The position numbers and the translations under genes were made by a program. Below are positions 1-10,324 of a DNA stretch of 64,000 nucleotides, in pieces; position 1 is the stretch's first letter; every line of letters begins with the position of its first letter. The stretch comes from Reticulascus tulasneorum (Eukaryota > Ascomycota > Sordariomycetes > Glomerellales > Reticulascaceae): NCBI GenBank assembly GCA_001557505.1, contig LSAX01000010.1, forward strand, positions 1,178,001 through 1,242,000, given 5' to 3'. A model generated the notes under the pieces. The model did no database searches and was not told the origin of the DNA. It saw only the letters and a list, made by a program, of their open reading frames with translations.

Positions 1-151
1 ACTCAGGACACTTGGGTCATCTTGCGAAGATTTCATTGCATATGTTGTAATTTGCAACATCTCAACGGCTTCAATTGGTATCAGCCATCAATATCATGTC
101 CCCTCAACGCCGAAAATGCCCAGCCTTTTGCCTTTTGTCATCCATTGCCGT

Positions 152-905
<754 letters not shown>

Positions 906-1404
906 TGTGTCGGTATTGAAGATTCTCAAGTCTTAAATCGAAATGAGGTATCTGTCAAATCTCTAGTTAGCCTTCCGAGGCTACGAGCATGGAGAGTGCC
1001 CTCCCATCGATCGATGAAGGAGGGTTCTGCCGCTCGGTGCTGATGACGAGAGGGCATGAGAGCGAAGCCATCGTGATAGGCATTTCCTGTCGAAAATCAA
1101 ACATCCATACGTAGTAAAATCACATACCTTTTGTCGGTGAAGTGCTGGTCGAGCGGAGCGAATGGTCGGTGGAGGTGAGGCGCGAAAAGTTCGGTGATGT
1201 CCAGAAGTGAAAAAAAAGGCGGAGGGACTATTTGTGTGGGTGGTCCGTGCGCCTGCCCTAAGTTGCATGGTCGCATGCTCCCCGCCAAAAACCACACATT
1301 TGCCTCGAACATTTCAACCGCGTGAAACTTTTTTGCCTTGAACGAATACTAATAACTTTATAACTCCTTCGAGGATATCCGACTATTGAAATCAAGCTAT
1401 CAAG
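906..1404. promoter_or_regulatory. Shared divergent promoter of uS8 and eS12
   Basis: This 499-bp interval separates the two divergent ribosomal-protein start codons. It contains no convincing coding sequence; short ORFs here lie in untranslated leader sequence. A T-rich/CTTT stretch and an AATACTAATAACTTTATAA segment precede the eS12 start. Because the gap is short and both genes belong to the ribosomal regulon, a bidirectional promoter is inferred. No transcription-factor site was assigned. Confidence 0.6.
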
Positions 1405-2098
1405 ATGGTATGTGCTTCCCTGTTATTTTCTGCTGCCGCATTTGGAAAATTATCCAGAGCTTGTTCTGGCCCATTTCACCGGGTTTCGCCAGGCATCGAA
1501 TCGACTCGCCAAATCGCACCCAGTCCATTGAACCTGCTACTACCTTTAATTACTCACTGTTAAACCACAATGACGCTAACCTCTGAATTTAGTCGGACGG
1601 AGAAGAGAACAACGCCCCCGAGGTGGCAGAGGAGGTCGAAGTCTCTGCGGACACCGGGTCCAAGGGTCAGATGTCTGTCCTCGATGCCCTGAAAGGTGTT
1701 CTTAAGCTCGCGCTCATGCACGATGGTCTCGCCCGAGGTCTCCGAGAAGCTTCCAAAGCTTTGGACCGACGCCAAGCACACATGTGCGTGTTGAACGAGG
1801 CATGCGAAGAGGAGGCCTACAAGAAGCTGGTTATTGCGCTCTGCTCCGAGCACAAGATCCCCCTGATCAAGGTTCCCGACGGAAAGCAACTCGGCGAGTG
1901 GGCTGGTCTTTGTGAGTTTTGGTCATCTCTGGGGACGAAAACTTGGGACAAAATAAGCTAACTAGATGGCCAGGCGTGTTGGACCGAGAGGGAAATGCAC
2001 GAAAGGTCGTCAACTGCTCCTGCGTTGTTGTTAAGGATTGGGGTGAGGAGTCTCAAGAGCGATCCATTCTCCTCAACTACTTCCAGACCGAGCAGTAA
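1405..2098 (+). CDS. RPS12: 40S ribosomal protein eS12
   Basis: This is the eukaryote/archaea-specific small-subunit protein eS12, an L7Ae-fold protein of the 40S beak. Exons are 1405-1407 (the ATG alone), 1593-1911 and 1974-2098. The first intron starts GTATGT directly after the ATG, and the last junction restores Cys-Val-Leu-Asp. The product is 148 residues with an acidic N-terminus ([18 protein letters not shown]). Family landmarks include [21 protein letters not shown], split here as [10 protein letters not shown] plus [11 protein letters not shown], then CVLNEACEE and [19 protein letters not shown]; the C-terminus is NYFQTEQ. Splitting the start codon from the body by an intron is common in fungal ribosomal-protein genes and may aid high expression. 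It diverges from uS8. Confidence 0.95.
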
Positions 2099-2336
2099 AG
2101 TGGCTTCACGCGGCGTCATGTGCGGGAGGATATAGAGAGCTGCGGATTTGAATCGCCATTACGGACGGTTCCGGTTGTACTCTAGCTTCTTCAGCTGGCA
2201 TCAAGGCAGGAAATGCGGATCCGATCCATCTGGACGAGGTCATCTTGCATCAAAGGCATAACAAAAACTTGGCATCAATGGCGAACTTGAACTTTGCATC
2301 TGTGGATCGTCTCTTTTTTCTGGGGCCTCTACATCC

Positions 2337-2918
2337 CTACTTTCGTCCTTCCACCTTCTCGAACGTTAGAAGGCCTCGTGAATGCTTCATTCGAAGGCAA
2401 CTGAGTGAATCATGAAGAACTTACCATAATGATGTGATACCCAAAGCCAGTCTTGGCTTCGACATACTTCGGGCTAGCAGTCGTACTTGTCTCCAGAGCG
2501 AAGGCCACCTCTTCAAACGTTGGATCTAGGGTCCCTTTCGTCTTCCAACCCAAAGAACCACCTTGAAAGCCACGTGTCTTAGTAGGTAACTCGAGCCAGG
2601 CCGGTAACTCAAATCCTCACCTTGCCTCGCCTTGTCTTCTGAAAACTCCTTCGCCACGTCGTCGAACTTGGCGCCATCCTTCAATTTCGTCAAAGCCTCC
2701 TCCTTCTTAGCGTGTTTCTCACACTTTTCGTCCTCCGATTAGAATAGGGTCTTCCCAGGTTTCACGGCGAGGCTCACCAGGATGTGTCGGACGTTGATAG
2801 ACTGAGCTCCCTTAACCTTGGTATCCTTGTCATCACTGTTCCCTTTCCCACCTTTCTTGCCACCAGACTTCCCTCCCGCATTCTTGTCCGCCGACTTTGT
2901 CTCGCCTTTCTTGCCCAT
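2337..2918 (-). CDS. PIN4: Parvulin-type peptidyl-prolyl isomerase PIN4 (Par14-like)
   Basis: This is a peptidyl-prolyl cis-trans isomerase of the parvulin Par14/EPVH class. In other eukaryotes these proteins are linked to pre-rRNA processing and chromatin; they lack the WW domain of Pin1/Ess1. Exons on the minus strand are 2918-2778, 2723-2621, 2561-2425 and 2354-2337, giving 132 residues. The first 40 residues are Lys/Gly/Asp-rich ([20 protein letters not shown]). A rotamase domain follows, with [46 protein letters not shown] and the C-terminal [12 protein letters not shown]. The third junction uses a CTTTCAAG acceptor behind a TACTAAG branch site. The final exon is only 18 nt. Length and motifs fit the family fully. 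Confidence 0.9.
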
Positions 2919-3340
2919 TTCGAACAGTTTACTGCGTGGGCAGAGTATTAGACTGGTGGCTGTCGTGGGGGGTAAGCCTGGACAAGTGTGAAATTGTAGG
3001 TGAAATACCCCACCAAAAGTCCCTGGATTTGGTGACGGCATGCGGGGTGGGCTGGGCCGTATCATGTACGGCACGCATTTTCACCATGATCACCTTCCAG
3101 GAAGACAACTGTCGACACAGTACCTTACTCAGTTATCCATGATACAAATTTCATTAAGCAATTAGTCCATTTGCCCAAAGAAATCCTCAATGTATCAGCA
3201 AGTCTACGCAGTAAAGCGTATATGCCCACACTATGTCGATCCCTTTCGAGGAGCAAGTACACGTTTTCCCACACATATAGCGGTATAGTAGATTCTGGAT
3301 GTTTGCACTACGAGGATCTCTGCCTCAATCTTACTATTAA
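2919..3340. other. Intergenic, PIN4 promoter / SRA gene 3' flank
   Basis: About 420 bp lie between two minus-strand genes. I see no coding exon, RNA gene or repeat. It must hold the PIN4 promoter and the 3' end of the YDG/SRA gene. Confidence 0.5.
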
Positions 3341-4783
3341 TTAATCTAGCTTCATGTCAAACCGTAGCTTAGGCTCGTTCACCAGGCTTAGTGATGCTTT
3401 GAACTCCCTGGCTCTCTGCCAATGCTCTCGAGCAATCCTCTCCTCTTCCTTTAGCAGCTTCCACTTAAGATAACCTCGATCTCCTTTCCTTTGTTTGATG
3501 ATCTCTGCCTCCAGCTTCTTATACATGATCCAGTCATCTAATTGAGAAGGCTGCGGTTTGCGCTGGACCTCTTCGAGGGTCTTTTGCCCAGCTACCCTCT
3601 CCAGCGTGAGTTCGAGCCGGTACGTTTCTGTATTCATGTCAAGGCTATTGCCATATTGCCGGATTGTGTACCTGCTTTACTGTCAGCACGGCTACTCGCA
3701 AAATGTGCAAAGGCTCGGGTTTGACATACAAGCCGTCATAACGGATACCAGCTTGCGGGGCTAAGACGCTTTTCAGCCGGTAGCCCCTGAGGATTCTTGT
3801 TTGCTTGCCAACTTGCGATATCAGGGATGGATGCATATCGGAGGACCGACCCTCTCGAATATACTTGAAGATATTCCCTCGCACGTGTTCCTCCCTGCCG
3901 GTCAGCAAAGGAAGCGCCGCCACGCCATATTTTCCTTTCGTTGGCCGTTCTAGAGCGCTGCCCACGATGCCATCCTGATGCGCGCATGCCAGATTCAACC
4001 ACCAACTATTGCCAAACAGTCAGCTCATGGCTCTTTGCCAATTCGCGCGCGGGTTGCATTACTGTCCAGCCTCGAACTCCAGATTTCCCTTAAGTTCTGA
4101 GATGGGGTCATCACATCTAGTCTTCGCTACCCAATTCTCGAGATCGTCCTTGCCATCATCGCTGAACTGCACATCTTTGAGCCGACCACTCCTGTATAAG
4201 GATTGAAGTCTCATCTGGTCGATGGAGAAGTATTGTTCGCGGAACCTCGCTCGCCACATTCTCTGGAGATTGTTGGCGGTTACCATGGCGGCACGGAAGC
4301 TCGCAGGGACTGGCATGGGCCGATTCGCTGGGTCGAGGATATCCGTTAGAAGTCTATCTAAGCGCGCATACCTGAGAGTGCCAAAGTCTAAACTCGGCGC
4401 CCCGCGCGCTTCATCTTTTAAGACAGCCTCTAAGAAGCTTGTAATCGTTTCTGTATTGTGTCCTAGTGTTTTGATCTCATGGAGAGATGTTCGTGTATCG
4501 TCGCAAAGCTCAAGGAGTGCCGCCTTATCCAGAGAAGGCCCATCAAACTCAGTGGAAGAATTGGAACCGGAAACAGAGGGCGGACCTGCATCAGATTTAG
4601 CAGTTTGAAGGGACTTCGGAAAGGAACATTATCAACTTTTGACATAATTCTTCATAAAAAGTACCTCAGTTGTCCTATCGGTTCGTAGCCGCCTGCGGGA
4701 CGGAACCGTGATCACCTATCGTCAAGTCAGACAGCGAAAATGTAAAGACCATCAACTTTACTGACCTGCGTGGTAGACATCAT
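3341..4783 (-). CDS. YDG/SRA-domain protein, candidate modified-DNA reader
   Basis: Five exons, 4783-4766, 4715-4665, 4613-4063, 4005-3730 and 3644-3341, join into a 399-residue protein with every phase closing. Residues 1-205 are mostly helical and resemble nothing I recognise. The SRA-YDG fold spans roughly 205-330: HWWLNLACAHQDGIVGSA, then GKYGVAALPLL, GNIFKYIREG, TRILRGYRLKSVLAP and the hallmark RYDG. After the GTATGT intron come TYRLELTLERVAGQ and the SQLDDW tail, ending in a Lys/Arg/Glu-rich coiled-coil-like region. SRA domains flip and read 5-methylcytosine or related bases in UHRF1 and in plant SUVH proteins. No RING, PHD or SET domain is visible here, so only the reader module is present. 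Ligand and role are unknown. A second in-frame ATG lies at 4780. Confidence 0.78.
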
Positions 4784-6275
4784 GACGCTTCTGAGGGTAC
4801 ATATAGCCTTATATTCTGAGCTCGGGAAGAACGGACTCGCGTGGAGCTTCAGAGTGCTTGATGCCTTGTTGTGTGGTTTTCCAGCCCGTAATTCCTCCTT
4901 TTCCAGTTGCTCATATCACAAACCCGACCATTCCCAGCGGATACGATATTCCGCCTGGAAAACACGAGTAGTGCACCTCGAAAAGGTAGGTCACGCTTTT
5001 GTCTCCTTTACGAATAATGTGGAAGTCCGGATTCTCCTCAGGCTTAGTAGGAAGTACTCTCGAGAGTATAAATACGAAACAGGGGAGACAACGGGCCGAG
5101 ACAAAAATGAGGTAAGTTAGAAATGACGTTGTTAGGAATTACGTAGAGCAAGCTCCAGGTTTGATGACTGTTGTTGTTCACTTGAACAAGGTCTCCCGTT
5201 GGGATGCCGTCTCCTACCGTGAGTCCGACAGAATTCGGACTACTCGGGAAGCGCAGATGGAGAGGCGAAAGAAGAGGGCCGGTTGAAACTTGATCAATGC
5301 ACTTGCTGGATCAAAGACTTGCTCAAGAAAGAAAGAAACACCAAGCCTGCCCCAATTTGGATATCGTTACGTCGACAGGCTTCCTAAAGATGTAAATGGC
5401 AAGTTTAGGCCAGTGGAGAGAGAAGGTGGGATAGATCTCATCATTCACGTAGCCTTTAATTACTACATGCTTTAGTACAGGCGTGATTGCAGCTGCAGCC
5501 CGGAGTCCTATTGGACGCGATAGGGGGTGGCTTGATGCGATTACAGGGCTTGACCCCCATAGTTAGGCGATCGGAGCAACCCCGGATTGAGCGCCGCAGC
5601 CCTCGATTAAACCGACTCAGTCCAAGCAGAACGTCATGGCCACCGGCTGCTCTGAGCTATTTGACTCTGTACGAACCGAAGTCCCTGTTTCTAGGACCTA
5701 TTCTTGGAAGTGGTTTGCTGGATTGCAGAACCTGCCTGGTATTCGAGCCGAAGAAGAAAACAAATAGGATGCGGACGGGTCATAGTAATACGGAGCTGCT
5801 CCGGAGACACAGAACATGCTGCGGATCTTTCTTTCTGGGAGTCATTTCGCGTGTTGGTTGCCTTTGACGATTGTACGAACAAATGCTGGTCTCGAGCTTA
5901 CCGACTTTGCCTTTTCAACTCATTGCTTTTTCAACTCATTGCTTTTTCAACTCATTGCTATAAACTACCTTTTGTATAGACAACAGGACAGCCGGTATAA
6001 GCAGCACCGGTGGATGATCTGCCGACTTGCGCCGAGAGACTAGATTCTGGTAAACCTTTTCCGTTGCAAGTCCATCGAGGATCAATCAACCAGCTAGCCG
6101 GTTGTCCCCCATGTGTCCATTAAAAGAGCAAGTATTCTCTGTCGTAGTTACCTGATGCAAAGTTCAAGTAAAAATAATAACACTACAATCGTGACGCTCC
6201 CAGCTCATTTTGCTACAACAGATGAACTTTTGAGCGATCATCTCACTTACATCCGAAAGCCGGACATCAGCCAGC
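4784..6275. other. Intergenic, about 1.5 kb, no gene recognised
   Basis: Several ORFs of 60-126 codons occur but none resembles a known protein or has supporting splice context. The only structured element I see is a 16-bp tandem repeat near 5910. The interval holds the upstream regions of the SRA gene and of the ABM protein gene. Confidence 0.5.
5910..5957. repeat. Tandem repeat, 16-bp unit x 3
   Basis: Three direct copies of a 16-bp unit, CTTTTTCAACTCATTG, lie head to tail at 5910-5925, 5926-5941 and 5942-5957. Copies 2 and 3 are identical and copy 1 differs at one base. The array is non-coding and pyrimidine-rich. Confidence 0.9.
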
Positions 6276-6717
6276 ATGGCCCAAGTCATTGATCTCACAG
6301 CAATCTTGACCCCAAAGCCGGGGAAAGCCGAAGAAGTAAGGTCATCTCACTCATTGGAGCTTCACATAGACTGACTTCGTCAAGTTCTTCGAGCTATTCA
6401 GCAATTGTGCCAAGTATGCCAAGGAGAACGAGCCGGGGACTCTCCGATATGAGTTACACCGCGGCCTGAAGGACAAGAATGCTGGCGCCGAAGAGTTTGT
6501 CGTACGAGAGACGTTAGTTTCACCCTCAGGTCATGCGAGTCCTATGGCTACGGGCTAATCCATTCCTAGATATGCCAATGAGGAGGCCATGAACAAGCAT
6601 ATGGTTGGACCAGATGTGGTCAAACTGTTGAAAGTCCTGGAAACGGGGACGGTCATTGAAACCACAAAAGTGATATTCATGAAAGCCGGCGTTGGTTATG
6701 AACGGGCCAAGATGTGA
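6276..6717 (+). CDS. ABM-fold (antibiotic biosynthesis monooxygenase-like) protein
   Basis: This is a 111-residue protein of the dimeric alpha/beta-barrel superfamily (ABM domain, as in YgiN-type quinol monooxygenases). Exons are 6276-6335, 6385-6512 and 6570-6717. Motifs are an N-terminal strand and PKPGKAEE, then NEPGTLRYELHR and ETYANEEAMNKHM, all typical of ABM proteins. The first intron's acceptor is placed at CGTCAAG because the earlier TAG would leave an intron of only about 35 nt; a CTGAC branch site lies just upstream. Family members oxidise small aromatics or act in detoxification; the substrate here cannot be told from sequence. There is no signal peptide. It lies 266 bp upstream of the Cwf23-like gene on the same strand. 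Confidence 0.8.
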
Positions 6718-6983
6718 GGAAGGTCTTGCCTCTGTATTATTCAATTTATCCTTCGTTAAAAGCGTTGAATTCCTCGCTGTGACTCTTGATGGACAGACCG
6801 AATTCCTGCCATATGGAAGATCGGAATAAGGATTCCCTGACTTGTGAGGGGTCAGAATGCGCCCAAGGCACCCCGCCATAGGCCAATATTTCCCTTATCG
6901 CCCGATCGAGCCAGAAAAATAAATATCCTAGTTCGCCAAACCTCCAAAAACATCAACAATTCACACCCCATCCACCGCCCAAA

Positions 6984-7784
6984 ATGGACAAAGCAGTGGA
7001 TCTCCTCAAGTTCGCGCAAGAATATGCCTCCTCAGACACGGACCTCTACTCTCTCCTCGGCGTCGACGACTCCACGTCAGACAAAGACATCCATCGCGCC
7101 TGGCGCAAGACTGGCTTAAAATACCACCCAGACAAGGCAGGCGCCAACTTCGACGCGGACAAGTATGAGCTCTTCGAACGCGCCCGCGACGTCCTCACCG
7201 ACGCGCCCGCGCGAGCCATATACGACAACTCGCGCAAGGCGGCGCTGCTGCGCAAGGTCGAGCGTGACCGCGTGCACGGCCACCGCAAGCGCCTAATTGA
7301 TGAGCTCGAGGCGGCGGAGCTGGAGGCCAAGCGGCAGAAGAGGGAGGAGCAGGACCGCGCGATGGAGCTGGAGCGGGAGAAGGCGAGACTCGCGGAGGAG
7401 GGTAGGCGGAGGATGATGGAGGAGGCGGAGCGGTTCGAGAGAGAGAACCTGGCTGCGCAGGAGGCGGCGAGGAATGCCGCCAAGGAGCCGGACGAGTTGG
7501 ATGAGAAGCTGGCTGACTTGCAGAGACGGTTAGATGAGAGCCGGAGGCGGAAAGCAGAGAAGAAGGCGCGCAAGAAGGGCGGGGTGGTGGTGGATACAGG
7601 CGATGCAGTTGCTGTCGATGCTACCGTAACAGACCGACCTGAACCAGCTCCAACCCCAGCCTCAGCCCCAGCGGCACCTCGATCTGTGCCGAAATGGGAT
7701 GATCTCAAAGCGAGGATGATTGCGGCTCAGCGACGGAAGGAAGCATTGGCAAAGCAGGCCGAAGAGGGAATGAATACCGTTTGA
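6984..7784 (+). CDS. CWF23: J-domain splicing factor, Cwf23/DNAJC17-like
   Basis: This is an intronless 266-residue protein. The J-domain lies at residues about 20-88 (LYSLLGVDDSTSDKDIHRAW and the essential HPD tripeptide within YHPDKAG). It is followed by a long charged coiled coil rich in Glu, Arg and Ala (about 90-200), then a Pro/Ala/Thr linker and a short conserved tail, PKWDDLKARMIAAQRRKEAL. The J-domain plus coiled-coil arrangement matches Cwf23/Cwc23 and DNAJC17, which associate with spliceosomes and pre-mRNA splicing. No C-terminal RRM of the DNAJC17 kind is visible, so the protein resembles the shorter yeast forms. GC content is high across the coiled coil, which creates a long antisense shadow ORF. 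It converges with IBA57, only about 66 bp away. Confidence 0.8.
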   Translation: MDKAVDLLKFAQEYASSDTDLYSLLGVDDSTSDKDIHRAWRKTGLKYHPDKAGANFDADKYELFERARDVLTDAPARAIYDNSRKAALLRKVERDRVHGHRKRLIDELEAAELEAKRQKREEQDRAMELEREKARLAEEGRRRMMEEAERFERENLAAQEAARNAAKEPDELDEKLADLQRRLDESRRRKAEKKARKKGGVVVDTGDAVAVDATVTDRPEPAPTPASAPAAPRSVPKWDDLKARMIAAQRRKEALAKQAEEGMNTV

Positions 7785-7850
7785 ACTTATATATAGATCT
7801 ATGATACCCCTTTTTTTCCTTTATCTTACATCCGGACGTCCACTAATTCT

Positions 7851-9044
7851 TTATTGGGCAGATGTCTTGTCCAGTCCGGCTCTTATCCAGTCCGGCACGA
7901 AGGCCTTTATCTTGACCGCGTTGCTCCTCTCGCCGTCTTCGCCTCCCCACTGCAGCTGGAACTCGTCTGTGGAGTTGAAAGCCGCCGAGGCAGCCTCGCC
8001 CGGCAGGACGATGTCGGTCATGATCTCCAGGCGGCATAACCCCAGGCCGATGTTGCCTACCCCTGCGAGCCACTTGCCGGCGCTTCTGCCTTTCTTTCCT
8101 ATTCGGCCGATGCTTGTCTCCCGGGGTATCATGTCCGCAGTATGAGTCTCCGGTCCCTGGCCGGGGACTTCGTCCGGGCGGTACTGTAGCGTATCCGGCA
8201 CAGCTCGCTCCAAGTCGTAGATCATGCAGGGAAGAATCCGCTTGCGGACCACTCCGCGGTGCTTCGTACGGATAGTTAGTTCCTGGCCCACGTAGCAGCC
8301 TTTATGATAATCAAGGCCATTCATGAAATCCATATTTGTCTCCTGTGGCAAACCATGTTCTCGTATTATCTCGTCTTGTCCTTCTGGGACACCGCGTAGA
8401 TATCGCCGTATCTTGTAGGCATCTTCGCTGCTCTGCTCGAGGTCGAACGGCGGCGGTGCATCCTTGCTATGGAGGAACCGATAGCCCAATCCTGGCGCCC
8501 TGATATCTTGCGTCAAGGCGCCGAGCGTCTTGAGATCATGGGAGATGGGGTTCCCTGTGTCGTCCCACGCATGCCATACGGTAACCTCGGCATCGGACAA
8601 GACACGCGTATTGAACTTAGCCCTAAGCTTGTAGCGCTTGATGTGCTTCGCAAGGCTCTCCACCTCGTTCGAATCGACTTCGATAAAGAAACTTGTTCCA
8701 GAGTCGCTAGACTCGCCATTCGCGGTCGAAGTCAGCGTATCCGGGTATATGAACACATCGTACAGGATCCGGCCCGTGGAATTGAGAAAAGCACTGTAGA
8801 AGCCCGAGGTTCGAGGCTTGGCGTCGGTCGATGCTATGCTGCCCGTGATGACTCCCTGCAAGTACTTTGCAGCATCCGGTCCCGACACGGATATCAGTCG
8901 TCGCGACCGAAGAGGCGCAAAGCCAGACTGGGGCGGTTTCGGCGGCAGGGAGCTCGAGATGCGTCGACGCTGTACCCGGCAGCTACGGCACACGAAGCTT
9001 GCGTTCAGGTCGCTGACGATGGTGGTTCGTGATAGACCACGCAT
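7851..9044 (-). CDS. IBA57: Mitochondrial Fe-S assembly factor IBA57 (Caf17)
   Basis: This is a folate-binding GcvT-like protein that helps mature mitochondrial [4Fe-4S] proteins such as aconitase and lipoate synthase, with ISA1/ISA2. It is a single exon. The start at 9044 (MRGLSRTTIV) gives 397 residues and a basic, Ser/Arg-rich mitochondrial presequence; an upstream in-frame codon at 9203 would add 53 unlike residues. Motifs are LISVSGPDAAKYLQGVITG near the N-terminus, and the family signature KGCYVGQEL with TIRTKHRGVVRKRILP after it. The C-terminus ends in a region typical of GcvT-like proteins (GLGLCRLE, PDWIRAGL). It converges with the Cwf23-like gene. Confidence 0.92.
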   Translation of the reverse strand: MRGLSRTTIVSDLNASFVCRSCRVQRRRISSSLPPKPPQSGFAPLRSRRLISVSGPDAAKYLQGVITGSIASTDAKPRTSGFYSAFLNSTGRILYDVFIYPDTLTSTANGESSDSGTSFFIEVDSNEVESLAKHIKRYKLRAKFNTRVLSDAEVTVWHAWDDTGNPISHDLKTLGALTQDIRAPGLGYRFLHSKDAPPPFDLEQSSEDAYKIRRYLRGVPEGQDEIIREHGLPQETNMDFMNGLDYHKGCYVGQELTIRTKHRGVVRKRILPCMIYDLERAVPDTLQYRPDEVPGQGPETHTADMIPRETSIGRIGKKGRSAGKWLAGVGNIGLGLCRLEIMTDIVLPGEAASAAFNSTDEFQLQWGGEDGERSNAVKIKAFVPDWIRAGLDKTSAQ

Positions 9045-10324
9045 GGCTGGTGGCTTAGTATGGACGAGACGCACACACCCACTCACTCGTGAATCATGCT
9101 CGTCGGTAGTTTCGGCGTTCGGGATGCGATGTTCGATTGAAAAGTTCTGCTGATGACGTATCTGCAGGATGCTGGATCGGAATGCACGGATCGTTTCAAG
9201 CACCTGGTCTGTGCGGCCTGGTGCAGGGGGCTTGTGATGATCGGCAGGTCAAACTCCGTGCTTCGATCCCACATCTCCACGTCGGCCAGATCCTAACTCC
9301 GACCGCCAGCGGGGTTGGAACAGGGTAGGATTATGGTCCGCGGAAGCCGCGTCACTTTGGTTCTCGAGGCACGGGTTTCGCGGAGTGCTTTAGGATCCCG
9401 ACATGTTCGATAGTTCATTCCTAACACACGCGTCTGTAACAAACCGGCGCGCAACCTAGACGATTGGACGGATGGCTCCTGCATTCATCCTCTGTCTCAT
9501 CTCATGTAGCTTATACGGTGAGTTACGGTGGACCGTTTGGAAGTACATTCTACAACATACCCCCACACAGGGCCTCAAGTGATTCATTCATATGACGGGA
9601 GTCATATGCCATGCTTGGGAGGGAGTCTGGGGTTTGACCATACAGTACTACATAGTAAGTAGTGGGTGATATAAGTGGCTAAGCACACACATGCTTGGGT
9701 CTTTGTGACTGGCACAGTGCCTAACTATGACAAAAGTGTACACTTTAAAAGGAAATACAACAAGATCCAAAAAGGATTACTGGGCGCCTAATCATTAAGG
9801 CATCATTAATCCCATTTCCTTGCATAAGCATAACAGGCTCACCATACCAACGGTCAACAAACTCAGCTTTATGCGGTTTGACTTTATGGGCCAGCTAGAG
9901 ACCAGATTAATGCGGGTGTACCTGCGCACGACGGCATGTGCACACAATCAGGCCCTCGGTAGGACAGAACACAACTGGAGCTAGCACAAGAGATGATATC
10001 CCCCAGTTAAGGATGTCCCCAAGGGAACATCCGCTGGCTTGGGCGAGCCTCATTTTGAGGATTTGCTCTAGTTGAGGATGTCAGCCCGGGTACAGACTGT
10101 GCTTTAGGTTAACCTGTAGTTGAGGATAGCAGACAGTTGAAGATATCCTTCAAGCCTGGATATCTCTCAGCATAGGTACATTTGAGGGACGCATGGTTGG
10201 AGGAAGAATCCAATTGAGGCTCTCCTCACACATGAATGGGCCAGCCAATGAGCCCGCCTTATTCAGACCTCCAGTATATATCTAGGTGAATGCACAAACT
10301 CAAATAGTCACAGGAAAGAGGTGA
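9045..10324. other. Intergenic, about 1.3 kb, with degenerate minisatellite
   Basis: I recognise no gene here. The IBA57 promoter lies at the left. The right part contains recurring AGTTGAGGAT-like words, listed separately as a degenerate tandem repeat. The remaining sequence is unremarkable. Confidence 0.5.
10005..10199. repeat. Degenerate tandem repeat, unit about 65 bp, about 3 copies
   Basis: The word AGTTGAGGAT, or variants of it, occurs at 10005, 10053, 10070, 10118 and 10135. The spacings alternate 48, 17, 48 and 17, so the period is 65 bp with two internal words per unit. A third unit begins at 10135, with its second word near 10182. Sequence between the words has diverged strongly, so this is an old minisatellite or duplicated element. 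Confidence 0.55.

Noticed and set aside
3736..4005. Separate 89-residue protein in the other frame of the SRA gene
   Set aside because: The alternate frame holds the SRA landmarks and joins in phase with both neighbours; this one is a shadow.
7046..7708. 220-codon ORF antisense to the Cwf23-like gene
   Set aside because: Its Ser/Ala/Arg composition is produced by the GC-rich Glu/Ala/Arg codons of the coiled coil on the other strand.
8469..9032. 187-codon plus-strand ORF over IBA57
   Set aside because: Overlaps the signature-bearing IBA57 frame; composition is that of a complement frame.
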